This document shows positions 1 to 5,196 of a stretch of 5,271 nucleotides of DNA, piece by piece. The notes under the pieces are model-generated. The model searched no databases and was not told the DNA's origin. It saw only the letters and a program-made list of their open reading frames with translations. Position numbers and translations under genes: made by a program. This stretch comes from ATZT02 sp964639395 (lineage in GTDB: Bacteria > Actinomycetota > Actinomycetes > S36-B12 > UBA5976), in NCBI GenBank assembly GCA_964639395.1, contig CAZXCT010000078.1, positions 1 to 5,271 on the forward strand, given 5' to 3'. How positions within the stretch are numbered: position 1 is the stretch's first letter; each line of letters begins with the position of its first letter.

Positions 1-408
1 GCCAATAAAAGCAAAAATTGGCAAAGCAGGATTAAATGAATTACTACTTGAAGTTATAGCAATTGTGGCGCCTAATCCCGCACCAGCGGCGGTACCTAAT
101 AAGTACGGATCTGCCAATGGATTTCGAAACACAGTTTGATAAACCGCACCACTACTTGCTAAGGCTGCCCCTACTAAAGCACCCAAAGCAACTCGCGGAA
201 GTCTGATTTCTAATAACAGAGTTCTCTCTCTACCAACTAATCCATCATCTAGGCCTAACAATGTTCTAATAACGGATGAAAACTCCAATGCCACTGGCCC
301 AGTGCTGATAGCCAAAATAGCCACCAGCACCAAAACCAAAGTAGAAATCAAAGTAATTCGGTAATTCCAAATTGGTTTGAAATCTGTTTGAGTAGAGAGT
401 TTTGTCAT
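1..408 (-). CDS. btuC: BtuC/FecCD-family ABC transporter permease (vitamin B12 uptake), partial
   Basis: N-terminal 136 codons of an inner-membrane permease that runs off the left edge. Seen in the translation: a short polar N-terminus, a hydrophobic helix at about residues 17-36 (ITLISTLVLVLVAILAI), then the FecCD hallmark block at about residues 65-113, including IRLPRVALGALVGAALA, FRNPLADPYLLG and a Gly/Ala-rich GAGLGA. In this family two permease subunits form the translocation channel, working with a BtuD-type ATPase and a periplasmic or cell-surface binding protein. The ATG overlaps the TAA of the upstream binding-protein gene (TAATG, 406-410) and no clear ribosome binding site precedes it, so translational coupling is likely. 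The upstream cobalamin riboswitch points to cobalamin or a corrinoid as substrate rather than an iron siderophore; sequence alone cannot separate these. A full-length family member is about 330-350 residues, so roughly 60% is missing. Confidence 0.9.
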   Translation of the reverse strand, partial: MTKLSTQTDFKPIWNYRITLISTLVLVLVAILAISTGPVALEFSSVIRTLLGLDDGLVGRERTLLLEIRLPRVALGALVGAALASSGAVYQTVFRNPLADPYLLGTAAGAGLGATIAITSSSNSFNPALPIFAFIG

Positions 409-1370
409 TATTTAAGTGCGTCCGCCACTATTTGGTAAAAATCTATAATGCGCGGGCCCCAGCGAGATGGAATATCTGCTGGCAACTCAATCACTTTATT
501 GTTTTTTACTGCATCAATCTCAGACCAACCTGCTCGGTTTTTTACGACGTCTACCGTTTCACCATATTGGGCATCTGCTAAAAAAATCAGTGCTGGATTT
601 TCTGAAACTAAATACTCAGCTGAGATTTGTGGATAGCCTGATTGATCTGCACCTTCTGCGCCATCAGCAATATTGATCAGTCCAAAGTCTTTGTAAACAC
701 TGCCAATAAAGGTGCTAGAAGTCGCAGAATAAAGCGTGTTATCTAGCTCATGAAAAAACTTCACGCCAGAAACATCTTTGACACTCTCTAAAATCGCTGC
801 TCTACTCGCCTGCATTTGCTCAATTAGCTTTTCTGCATTTTCTACCTTGCCGGTGGCAGCACCAATGATTCGAATTTCTTCATAAACTCCGTTGATATCT
901 GAAGGTGCTTGCTCTAGCAATACCGGAATCCCCAGTTTGCCGAGTGCTTCTCTCACCTCATTTACTTTCATGGAGTTCAAATTCAAAATAACTAAATCAG
1001 GGTTAAATGCCAAAATTGACTCCACGTTTGGGTCAAAACTATTTAGCTCTGAAATTGGCGCAGTTTCTGGATAGTTAGATAGCGAATCGACTGCAATCAC
1101 CTGATTACCGGCTTCGATTGCAAAGAGTATTTCGGTAGCCGAGGGTGAGAGTGAAACCAAACTAATCGGTGCTTTTTCTATTGTGGTTTCAAATCCGGCT
1201 GAAGTTAGCGTAACCGGAAAGCTCGCTTGCGCGGTTTCGACAACTTCTTCAACTACTTCAGGTTGTGCTGTTGGTTCAGGGCTGGTGGACTGAAAGAAAT
1301 TCATCCCAGCAAACACCACCGCAGCAAATACCACTACAGCAATTAATACTTGAGATATTTTTGTTTTCAA
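408..1370 (-). CDS. btuF: BtuF-like cobalamin ABC transporter substrate-binding protein
   Basis: 320 residues, the extracytoplasmic receptor that captures cobalamin and delivers it to the permease encoded next. Residues 6-22 form a hydrophobic N-terminal segment (VLIAVVVFAAVVFAG). A Pro/Glu-rich linker at about 28-48 follows, then the BtuF-type (class III, helix-backbone) fold starting at about 69 with SLVSLSPSATEILFAI, continuing with FNPDLVILN (122-130) and ending in PSRWGPRIIDFYQIV (301-315). The start codon is TTG (1370-1368) with AGAGGA seven bases upstream; the next Met (residue 23) would cut off the whole export segment, so TTG is preferred. The protein has no cysteine, hence no lipobox; it is probably held by an uncleaved helix or secreted. 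It is the first gene after the cobalamin riboswitch, which supports the ligand assignment. Family assignment is firm; the exact corrinoid is inferred. Confidence 0.88.
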   Translation of the reverse strand: MKTKISQVLIAVVVFAAVVFAGMNFFQSTSPEPTAQPEVVEEVVETAQASFPVTLTSAGFETTIEKAPISLVSLSPSATEILFAIEAGNQVIAVDSLSNYPETAPISELNSFDPNVESILAFNPDLVILNLNSMKVNEVREALGKLGIPVLLEQAPSDINGVYEEIRIIGAATGKVENAEKLIEQMQASRAAILESVKDVSGVKFFHELDNTLYSATSSTFIGSVYKDFGLINIADGAEGADQSGYPQISAEYLVSENPALIFLADAQYGETVDVVKNRAGWSEIDAVKNNKVIELPADIPSRWGPRIIDFYQIVADALK

Positions 1371-1373
1371 CTT

Positions 1374-1400
1374 TTCTTCCTCTTAAATTAGAGGGAAGAA
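1374..1400 (-). promoter_or_regulatory. btuF: Hairpin sequestering the btuF ribosome binding site
   Basis: On the minus strand TTCTTCC-C-TCT pairs with AGAGGAAGAA across a six-base AATTTA loop: ten pairs with one bulged C. The 3' arm contains the AGAGGA ribosome binding site of btuF, seven bases before the TTG start. No T-run follows, so this is a translational rather than a transcriptional off-switch. The 5' arm could instead pair with an upstream GGAAGAA copy at 1448-1442, giving a competing fold. Confidence 0.7.
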
Positions 1401-1592
1401 ATCGGGCAAGTTAAGTAACTAATTCACTTAAAGGCCCGACCTTCTTCCGAGGTCGGATAACTTCGACATCATCCGTTAGGCGACCTGGCTCAACTCATTT
1501 CGAGTTTCACAGTTGCGGGACAGCGCCGGAATTTAACCGGACTTCGCTAACGGCAACGCCACCTTCAAAACGAATTTCGAAGGCAGTAAAAA
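1374..1592 (-). promoter_or_regulatory. Cobalamin (adenosylcobalamin-type) riboswitch with ribosome-binding-site expression platform
   Basis: Read on the minus strand, the leader of btuF contains the conserved cobalamin aptamer landmarks in order. The P5 hairpin is CCGG-TTAAATT-CCGG (1540-1526). Next comes the core GCTGTCCCGCAACTGTGA (1524-1507), then the B12 box GAGCCAGGTCGCCT (1491-1478). A seven-pair stem, CCGTTAG (1553-1547) with CTAACGG (1479-1473), closes the core. A long hairpin after the B12 box (stem TCGGGC/GCCCGA plus TTAAGT/ACTTAA, loop 1425-1417) is the candidate P13; its loop shares AATT with L5, compatible with the usual kissing contact. The last hairpin (1400-1374) covers the btuF ribosome binding site. 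The 5' boundary is approximate. Expected behaviour, from known members: cobalamin binding shuts off the uptake operon. Confidence 0.93.
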
Positions 1593-1646
1593 GGTATCAC
1601 AAAAGCCCCCCGAATCGGGTATGAATTACCGCTCACCCCACATTGC

Positions 1647-1652
1647 TAGACT
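1647..1652 (+). promoter_or_regulatory. Candidate extended -10 promoter of the aldolase gene
   Basis: TAGACT preceded by TGC (1645-1652, TGCTAGACT) matches an extended -10 element of the actinobacterial TANNNT type. Transcription would begin near 1659, leaving a leader of about 26 bases that keeps the AAAGGA ribosome binding site. No good -35 hexamer lies 16-18 bases upstream. I could not identify a convincing promoter for the opposite (riboswitch) direction; the intergenic stretch 1593-1646 otherwise holds only a short CCCGA/TCGGG palindrome at 1609-1619. Confidence 0.4.
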
Positions 1653-1684
1653 CAAGTCGACTTTCTAAACAGACAAAGGAATCA

Positions 1685-2572
1685 ATGAACACCAAGCAAT
1701 TTGAACAGATGAAATCTGGCAAAGGTTTTATTGCCGCATTAGACCAAAGTGGTGGCAGCACCCCTAAAGCTTTGAAGTTATATGGAGTTAACGAAAGTGA
1801 ATACTCCTCAGAATCAGAAATGTTTGATCTTGTTCATCAGATGCGCACCCGCATCATTAAATCGCCCTCTTTCACCAGCAATCGCGTAATTGGGGTAATT
1901 CTTTTTGAAATGACCATGGACCGCCAAATCGACGGCAAAGGCTCAGCTGAATTTCTTTGGGAAGAAAAAGGAATTGTTCCATTTTTAAAGATTGACAACG
2001 GTTTAGCCGATGAGGTTGACGGAGTCCAGATTATGAAACCAATTCCGCAATTAGCCGAACGGCTCGCTAAGGCGAACTCTCACGGTGTCTTTGGCACCAA
2101 AGAGCGCTCGGTAATCAAATTGGCGAATGAGGCTGGCATTAAAAGAGTTGTTGAGCAACAATTTGAATTAGGTAAAGAAGTCTTGGCTGCCGGCTTAGTG
2201 CCAATAATTGAGCCTGAGGTTGACATCAATAGCCCAGAGAAAGCTCAAGCAGAAGTCATCTTAAAGAAAGAAATCAAAAATCAATTAGATGCACTTAATG
2301 AAAATCAAAATGTAATGCTCAAACTAACCCTGCCTGAAACCGCAAACTTCTTTGATGAGCTCGTAAATCACCCACGAGTAGTAAGAGTTGTTGCCCTCTC
2401 TGGTGGTTATTCACGCGAAGATGCAAACAAAAAACTCACCCAAAACAAAGGTGTGATTGCCAGCTTCTCTCGCGCCCTAAGTGAAGGCTTAAGTGCCCAA
2501 CAATCAGCCGCAGAGTTTGATGCCACATTAGATACCTCAATCCAAGGTATTTACGAGGCTTCTTTAACTTAA
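1685..2572 (+). CDS. fda: Class I fructose-1,6-bisphosphate aldolase
   Basis: 295 residues, close to the about 296 of the staphylococcal-type class I enzyme, to which it is similar throughout. It cleaves fructose 1,6-bisphosphate to dihydroxyacetone phosphate and glyceraldehyde 3-phosphate (glycolysis) and runs in reverse in gluconeogenesis, in the cytoplasm and without metal. Seen: GKGFIAALDQSGGSTPKAL (12-30), MRTRII (53-58), ILFEMTMDR (72-80), GIVPFLKID (96-104), VPIIEPEVD (172-180), MLKLT (211-215) with Lys213 as the expected Schiff-base lysine, and a phosphate-binding LSGGYSR (238-244) and ASFSRAL (259-265). The start chosen is ATG at 1685, with AAAGGA (1675-1680) four bases upstream; the frame stays open to a TTG at 1643, but those 14 residues have no family counterpart and precede the likely transcription start. 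It stands alone, divergent from the B12 operon and convergent with the deacetylase gene. Confidence 0.95.
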   Translation: MNTKQFEQMKSGKGFIAALDQSGGSTPKALKLYGVNESEYSSESEMFDLVHQMRTRIIKSPSFTSNRVIGVILFEMTMDRQIDGKGSAEFLWEEKGIVPFLKIDNGLADEVDGVQIMKPIPQLAERLAKANSHGVFGTKERSVIKLANEAGIKRVVEQQFELGKEVLAAGLVPIIEPEVDINSPEKAQAEVILKKEIKNQLDALNENQNVMLKLTLPETANFFDELVNHPRVVRVVALSGGYSREDANKKLTQNKGVIASFSRALSEGLSAQQSAAEFDATLDTSIQGIYEASLT

Positions 2573-2585
2573 ATATTAATTTAAG
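2568..2585. terminator. AT-rich inverted repeat across two convergent stop codons, possible bidirectional terminator
   Basis: CTTAAAT, a four-base ATTA centre, then ATTTAAG: a perfect seven-pair inverted repeat. It contains the TAA of the aldolase and the TAA of the convergent deacetylase, which are only 8 bases apart. The stem is nearly all A-T pairs and lacks a following T-run, so it would be a weak terminator; it could also be chance in AT-rich sequence. Confidence 0.3.
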
Positions 2586-3675
2586 GCAGATTTGAAACTA
2601 GTTTTTGACTCTGCCTTATCTCTTCTCTATTAATCGCATTTAATTTCTGATTTGGATATCCATTCGCTTCATCAAAAGGATCCTCCAACAAAAACACCCC
2701 AGCTAATTCTTGAATAACTGCTTGGCCACAAATTGGTGAATAGTGAGCGCTATAGCCACCTTCATGATGCATAATCAATCTGCCAGAGCAATATTGCTCA
2801 GCCGCCTTCATTAATTTTCTAGTCATCTCTCGATAACCCTTAGCTGTTACTGCCATTCGGCCTAGCGGATCAAAAACACAAGAATCAAATCCTGATGCCA
2901 CAAAAATTATCTCTGGCTTAAACTTTTCAATTGCAGCCATCACCACATCATCAATTACTTTCAAATACGCTTCATTGCCCCCACCAGCCGAGAGTGGAAC
3001 ATTGATATTGGTACCAACCCCAACCTCATCAACCATTCCCCCCACCTTCGGGTATAGCCGATCTTGATGAATCGAAATCGTTAAAACATTTTCATCTTCA
3101 AAAAAAACTTCTTGAGTGCCGTTGCCCCAATGAACATCCCAATCAACTACTAAAACCCGCTTAACCCCATGAGTTTTTTGCGCATACTTAACGGCTATCG
3201 CCCCATGGTTAAATACGCAATAACCCATTCCTTGATCAGGCCGCGCGTGATGACCCGGTGGCCTAGTTAGCGCATAACCATTTTTAATTTCACCAGCCAT
3301 AACCGCATCCACCATTGCTAAAACACCACCAACACTTTTAACAAAAATCCCATAACCCCCCTTACCAAAAGGAGTTGTTAAATCCCCCGCATCACCACCA
3401 TGACGTAACAGCGATTGCGATTTAATAAAATCAATATGTCTTTGGGTATGAACTAAACGCAACTCTTCTTCAGTAGCATCCCGCGGCTCAATCCGCTTTA
3501 AATGATTAACTAACCCTGAAACAACTATCAATTCATGAATTCGACGCTTAGTATCTGCGTGCTCCCAGTTGTGATAAGGCTGAAGTCCAATTGTGATATC
3601 AGATGCCATATCCCCAACAAATGAACCAGTGTCATGCCAAGCAAAACTTTCGTGATACATATATCCAGTTGTCAT
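2581..3675 (-). CDS. Histone-deacetylase-family zinc amidohydrolase (acetylpolyamine/acetoin-utilisation type)
   Basis: 364 residues from the ATG at 3675; single arginase/deacetylase fold, cytoplasmic. Bacterial members hydrolyse N-acetyl groups on polyamines, lysine side chains or small amides; the substrate here is unknown. Catalytic parts are all present: tandem His142-His143 in RPPGHHARPDQGMGYC, zinc ligands Asp180 and His182 in VVDWDVHWGNGTQ, Asp264 in ASGFDS, and the transition-state Tyr308 in HEGGYS. The N-terminus (TGYMYHESFAWHDTGS) is typical of the class II-like bacterial branch. The frame stays open 20 codons further, to a TTG at 3735, but that extension would run through the probable promoter and the tRNA-Cys promoter, so the ATG is preferred. 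There is no ribosome binding site before the ATG, and the candidate promoter puts the transcript start only about 9 bases upstream. No neighbour suggests a pathway. Confidence 0.88.
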   Translation of the reverse strand: MTTGYMYHESFAWHDTGSFVGDMASDITIGLQPYHNWEHADTKRRIHELIVVSGLVNHLKRIEPRDATEEELRLVHTQRHIDFIKSQSLLRHGGDAGDLTTPFGKGGYGIFVKSVGGVLAMVDAVMAGEIKNGYALTRPPGHHARPDQGMGYCVFNHGAIAVKYAQKTHGVKRVLVVDWDVHWGNGTQEVFFEDENVLTISIHQDRLYPKVGGMVDEVGVGTNINVPLSAGGGNEAYLKVIDDVVMAAIEKFKPEIIFVASGFDSCVFDPLGRMAVTAKGYREMTRKLMKAAEQYCSGRLIMHHEGGYSAHYSPICGQAVIQELAGVFLLEDPFDEANGYPNQKLNAINREEIRQSQKLVSNLP

Positions 3676-3690
3676 GCGTTTATTCAACTC

Positions 3691-3720
3691 TCTATACAAA
3701 TTCAAAGCAAAAACACCCAA
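3691..3720 (-). promoter_or_regulatory. Candidate promoter of the deacetylase-family gene
   Basis: On the minus strand TTGGGT (3720-3715) and TATAGA (3696-3691) are separated by 18 bases. Transcription would start near 3684, leaving a leader of about 9 bases without a ribosome binding site. It interleaves with the divergent tRNA promoter. Confidence 0.35.
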
Positions 3721-3730
3721 CCAATAAGAT
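3701..3730 (+). promoter_or_regulatory. Candidate promoter of the tRNA-Cys/tRNA-Val unit
   Basis: TTCAAA (3701-3706), an 18-base spacer and TAAGAT (3725-3730), a good TANNNT -10. Transcription would start near 3737, about 13 bases before tRNA-Cys. Its -35 lies inside the spacer of the divergent deacetylase promoter. Confidence 0.45.
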
Positions 3731-3749
3731 GGCAACGCCGTAAAAAACT

Positions 3750-3823
3750 GGTGGAGTGGCCGAGAGGCGAGGCAGGGGCCTGCAAAGCCCCGTACACGGG
3801 TTCAAATCCCGTCTCCACCTCCA
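3750..3823 (+). tRNA. tRNA-Cys (anticodon GCA)
   Basis: Complete cloverleaf. The acceptor stem pairs GGTGGAG (3750-3756) with CTCCACC (3813-3819). The D arm starts GCC (3759) and closes with GGC (3771-3773). The anticodon stem is GGGGC/GCCCC with loop CTGCAAA, placing GCA at 3782-3784. The T arm is ACGGG-TTCAAAT-CCCGT (3796-3812). Position 73 is T (3820), the discriminator base that cysteinyl-tRNA synthetase requires. CCA (3821-3823) is encoded directly after it, so the mature 3' end may need no nucleotide addition. The short four-base variable loop is normal. It is one base upstream of tRNA-Val and almost certainly co-transcribed with it. Confidence 0.97.
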
Positions 3824-3824
3824 C

Positions 3825-3898
3825 GGTCGGTTAGCTCAGTTGGTTAGAGCGCATCCTTGACATGGATGAGGCCGGAGGTTCGAGTCCTCTACCGACCA
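3825..3898 (+). tRNA. tRNA-Val (anticodon GAC)
   Basis: Complete cloverleaf. The acceptor stem pairs GGTCGGT (3825-3831) with ACCGACC (3891-3897), with discriminator A at 3898. The D arm is GCTC...GAGC. The anticodon stem is CATCC/GGATG with loop TTGACAT, placing GAC at 3859-3861. The T arm is GGAGG-TTCGAGT-CCTCT, closed by one G-T pair. It reads valine GUC/GUU codons. No CCA is encoded (CTT follows A73). Its 3' end faces the integrase remnant and is the likely former attachment site. Confidence 0.97.
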
Positions 3899-3905
3899 CT
3901 TTATT

Positions 3906-3924
3906 GCCTGCTACGCAGGCTTTT
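3906..3924 (+). terminator. Rho-independent terminator of the tRNA-Cys/tRNA-Val unit
   Basis: GCCTGC-TAC-GCAGGC, a perfect six-pair GC-rich stem with a three-base loop, followed by TTTT. It begins 7 bases after the end of tRNA-Val. It separates the tRNA transcript from the integrase remnant. Confidence 0.85.
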
Positions 3925-3953
3925 ATATAAATAAGGTCGATAAGGACAAATAT

Positions 3954-3982
3954 TTGATTTTTTAGTATCGCCAAAATATGCA
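3954..3982 (+). promoter_or_regulatory. Weak candidate promoter of the integrase remnant
   Basis: TTGATT (3954-3959), 17 bases, TATGCA (3977-3982). The whole stretch 3925-4053 is very AT-rich, so hexamers like these can arise by chance; nothing else is recognisable there apart from the hairpin at 4028-4050. Confidence 0.25.
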
Positions 3983-4027
3983 ATTTTTTGTGTATTTTGC
4001 TGATGTGTCAAGGTTATTTTCTTTATT

Positions 4028-4050
4028 TAGTTCCAAGAGAAAAGGAACTA
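4028..4050 (+). promoter_or_regulatory. Hairpin covering the ribosome binding site of the integrase remnant
   Basis: TAGTTCC and GGAACTA form a perfect seven-pair stem around a nine-base loop (AAGAGAAAA). The AAAGGA ribosome binding site (4041-4046) lies partly in the loop and partly in the 3' arm, three bases before the ATG. If it forms in RNA it would lower translation. Confidence 0.45.
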
Positions 4051-4053
4051 GTA

Positions 4054-4524
4054 ATGAAGTTATCAGAATATCTAGATATTTATTTATCTTCTAAGCCTTT
4101 AAGGATATCTACCAAAGACACCTATAGGAGGACTTTTAAGGTATTAGGACTATTAGATATGGAATTAAGTGATTTTAATATTGATCTTGCCTTTGAAAAA
4201 TTACAAAGGATTCCTAATCACAATACCCGCCGAACCCACTCCATAGTTCTGAGAGCAGTTTTGGGAGATCAGCCAGGCTTTAAATTGCTACCCATCACTG
4301 CCACTATCCCCAAGCATTGGGATTTGCCAGATGAGGAAACTCTGAGATGGGCAATAGAGCAAAGTCGCTGGTGGAAGATTCTTTATTTATGCATGTATGC
4401 AGGACTAAGAGTCGGTGAGGCTTGTGCCATCAGACCGAGCGACCTAAAGGGAAATCGGTTGATTGTTCAAAGACAAATCACCCAGCGAACCGCAGAATCG
4501 GTGATTTCAGAAATAAAGAATTAA
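4054..4524 (+). pseudogene. Truncated tyrosine recombinase (phage/element integrase) remnant next to tRNA-Val
   Basis: 156 residues from the ATG at 4054 (AAAGGA seven bases upstream; earlier in-frame codons up to 3988 lack a ribosome binding site). Residues 1-85 look like the helical core-binding (SAM-like) domain. From about 91 the catalytic domain starts, with YAGLRVGEACAIRPSDL (115-131), where Arg119 is the first catalytic Arg, followed by the beta-hairpin lead GNRLIVQRQITQ. The frame stops after SEIKN; Lys155 may be the beta-hairpin lysine. The HxxR box, the His/Trp and the nucleophilic Tyr, roughly 120 or more residues, are missing, so it cannot recombine DNA. The TAA overlaps the convergent upp stop by two bases. 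AGG arginine codons cluster in its first quarter, unlike the aldolase gene, suggesting foreign origin. Position and orientation just past a tRNA 3' end fit the attL end of a lost integrative element. Confidence 0.8.
4475..4507. repeat. Eight-base perfect inverted repeat near the integrase/upp junction
   Basis: AAATCACC (4475-4482) and GGTGATTT (4500-4507) flank a 17-base centre. It lies inside the 3' end of the integrase remnant and, on the minus strand, begins 14 bases after the upp stop codon. It could fold in the upp mRNA tail, but no strong T-run follows, so a terminator role is uncertain. Confidence 0.4.
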
Positions 4525-5156
4525 TCAGCTTTACCGAACAAACGATCCCCGGCATCGCCAAGTCCTGGCACTATGTAGCCTAAATTGTTTAATTTTTCAT
4601 CTACCCCGGCAATTACCAAGGTGAAATCATCATTGTCTATCTTTTGCTTTAAACTTTCGATTCCCTCTGGAGCCGCTAGTAAACAAATTGCGGTAATTTT
4701 TTTTGCTCCCTTGCTTTTTAAAGTTAAAGCCGCGGTAATTAAAGTGCCGCCAGTGGCTAGCATCGGGTCCAAAATAAACACGTGTCGTTCTTTTAAATCT
4801 TCAGGCATTCTTTCGGCATAAGTAGAAATTTTGAGGGTGGCTTCGTCTCTCACGGCACCTAAAAAACCTACTTCAGCCTGCGGCATAATTTTTAACATTC
4901 CTTCTAACATTCCAAGCCCGGCACGCAAAATTGGCAAAATCATTGGGACTGGTTCAGCAAACTTAACACCAGTGGTGTCAGCGACAGGAGTTTTTACAGC
5001 TATCTGTTCGACCGCTAAATCTCTAGTTGCTTCATAGGCAAGCAAACTCACTAATTCTTCGGTTAGTTTTCTAAAACGATGTGAAGGAGTATTTTCATCT
5101 CTTAGTTCTGTTAACTTGGCATGAATTAAGGGATGATCGATTTCTACAATTTTCAA
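4521..5156 (-). CDS. upp: Uracil phosphoribosyltransferase
   Basis: 211 residues, full length for the family (about 208-210). It converts uracil plus PRPP to UMP and pyrophosphate in pyrimidine salvage, in the cytoplasm. Seen: N-terminal VEIDHPLIHAKLTELRD (4-20), LPILRAGLGMLEGML (74-88), the PRPP-binding loop LDPMLATGGT (129-138), and the C-terminal uracil-binding YIVPGLGDAGDRLFG (194-208). The start is TTG (5156-5154) with GAGAGG seven bases upstream; the protein begins exactly where family members do. No in-frame ATG gives the conserved N-terminus. It converges on the integrase remnant with a three-base overlap (4521-4523), which suggests that the deletion trimming the integrase ended at or next to the upp stop without damaging upp. 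No other gene in the window is in an operon with it. Confidence 0.97.
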   Translation of the reverse strand: MKIVEIDHPLIHAKLTELRDENTPSHRFRKLTEELVSLLAYEATRDLAVEQIAVKTPVADTTGVKFAEPVPMILPILRAGLGMLEGMLKIMPQAEVGFLGAVRDEATLKISTYAERMPEDLKERHVFILDPMLATGGTLITAALTLKSKGAKKITAICLLAAPEGIESLKQKIDNDDFTLVIAGVDEKLNNLGYIVPGLGDAGDRLFGKAD

Positions 5157-5168
5157 GTTTCGCCTCTC

Positions 5169-5196
5169 TCTATAGCCAGATATTAACTAGCGCCAA
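5169..5196 (-). promoter_or_regulatory. upp: Candidate upp promoter
   Basis: On the minus strand TTGGCG (5196-5191), 16 bases, TATAGA (5174-5169). Transcription would start near 5162, which would cut off the GAGAGG ribosome binding site (5168-5163), so either the promoter lies further upstream or upp is nearly leaderless. The remaining bases to the right edge (5197-5271) contain no gene I can assign: all the minus-strand frames end before upp, and none shows a recognisable motif. Confidence 0.3.

Noticed and set aside
448..1074. Plus-strand open frames inside btuF
   Set aside because: They are antisense to a well-supported gene, lack recognisable domains and have no ribosome binding sites.
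1609..1619. CCCGA-A-TCGGG palindrome between the aldolase and the riboswitch, as a terminator or operator
   Set aside because: It lies between divergent genes, its loop as a hairpin is minimal and no T-run follows directly; too short to call an operator.
1643..1684. TTG-initiated 14-residue extension of the aldolase frame
   Set aside because: It has no family counterpart, overlaps the candidate -10 element, and the ATG at 1685 has a good ribosome binding site.
3676..3735. TTG-initiated 20-residue extension of the deacetylase-family gene
   Set aside because: It would run through both candidate promoters, and the family normally starts at the TGYMYHE region.
4585..5037. Plus-strand open frames inside upp
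   Set aside because: They are antisense shadows of a highly conserved gene.
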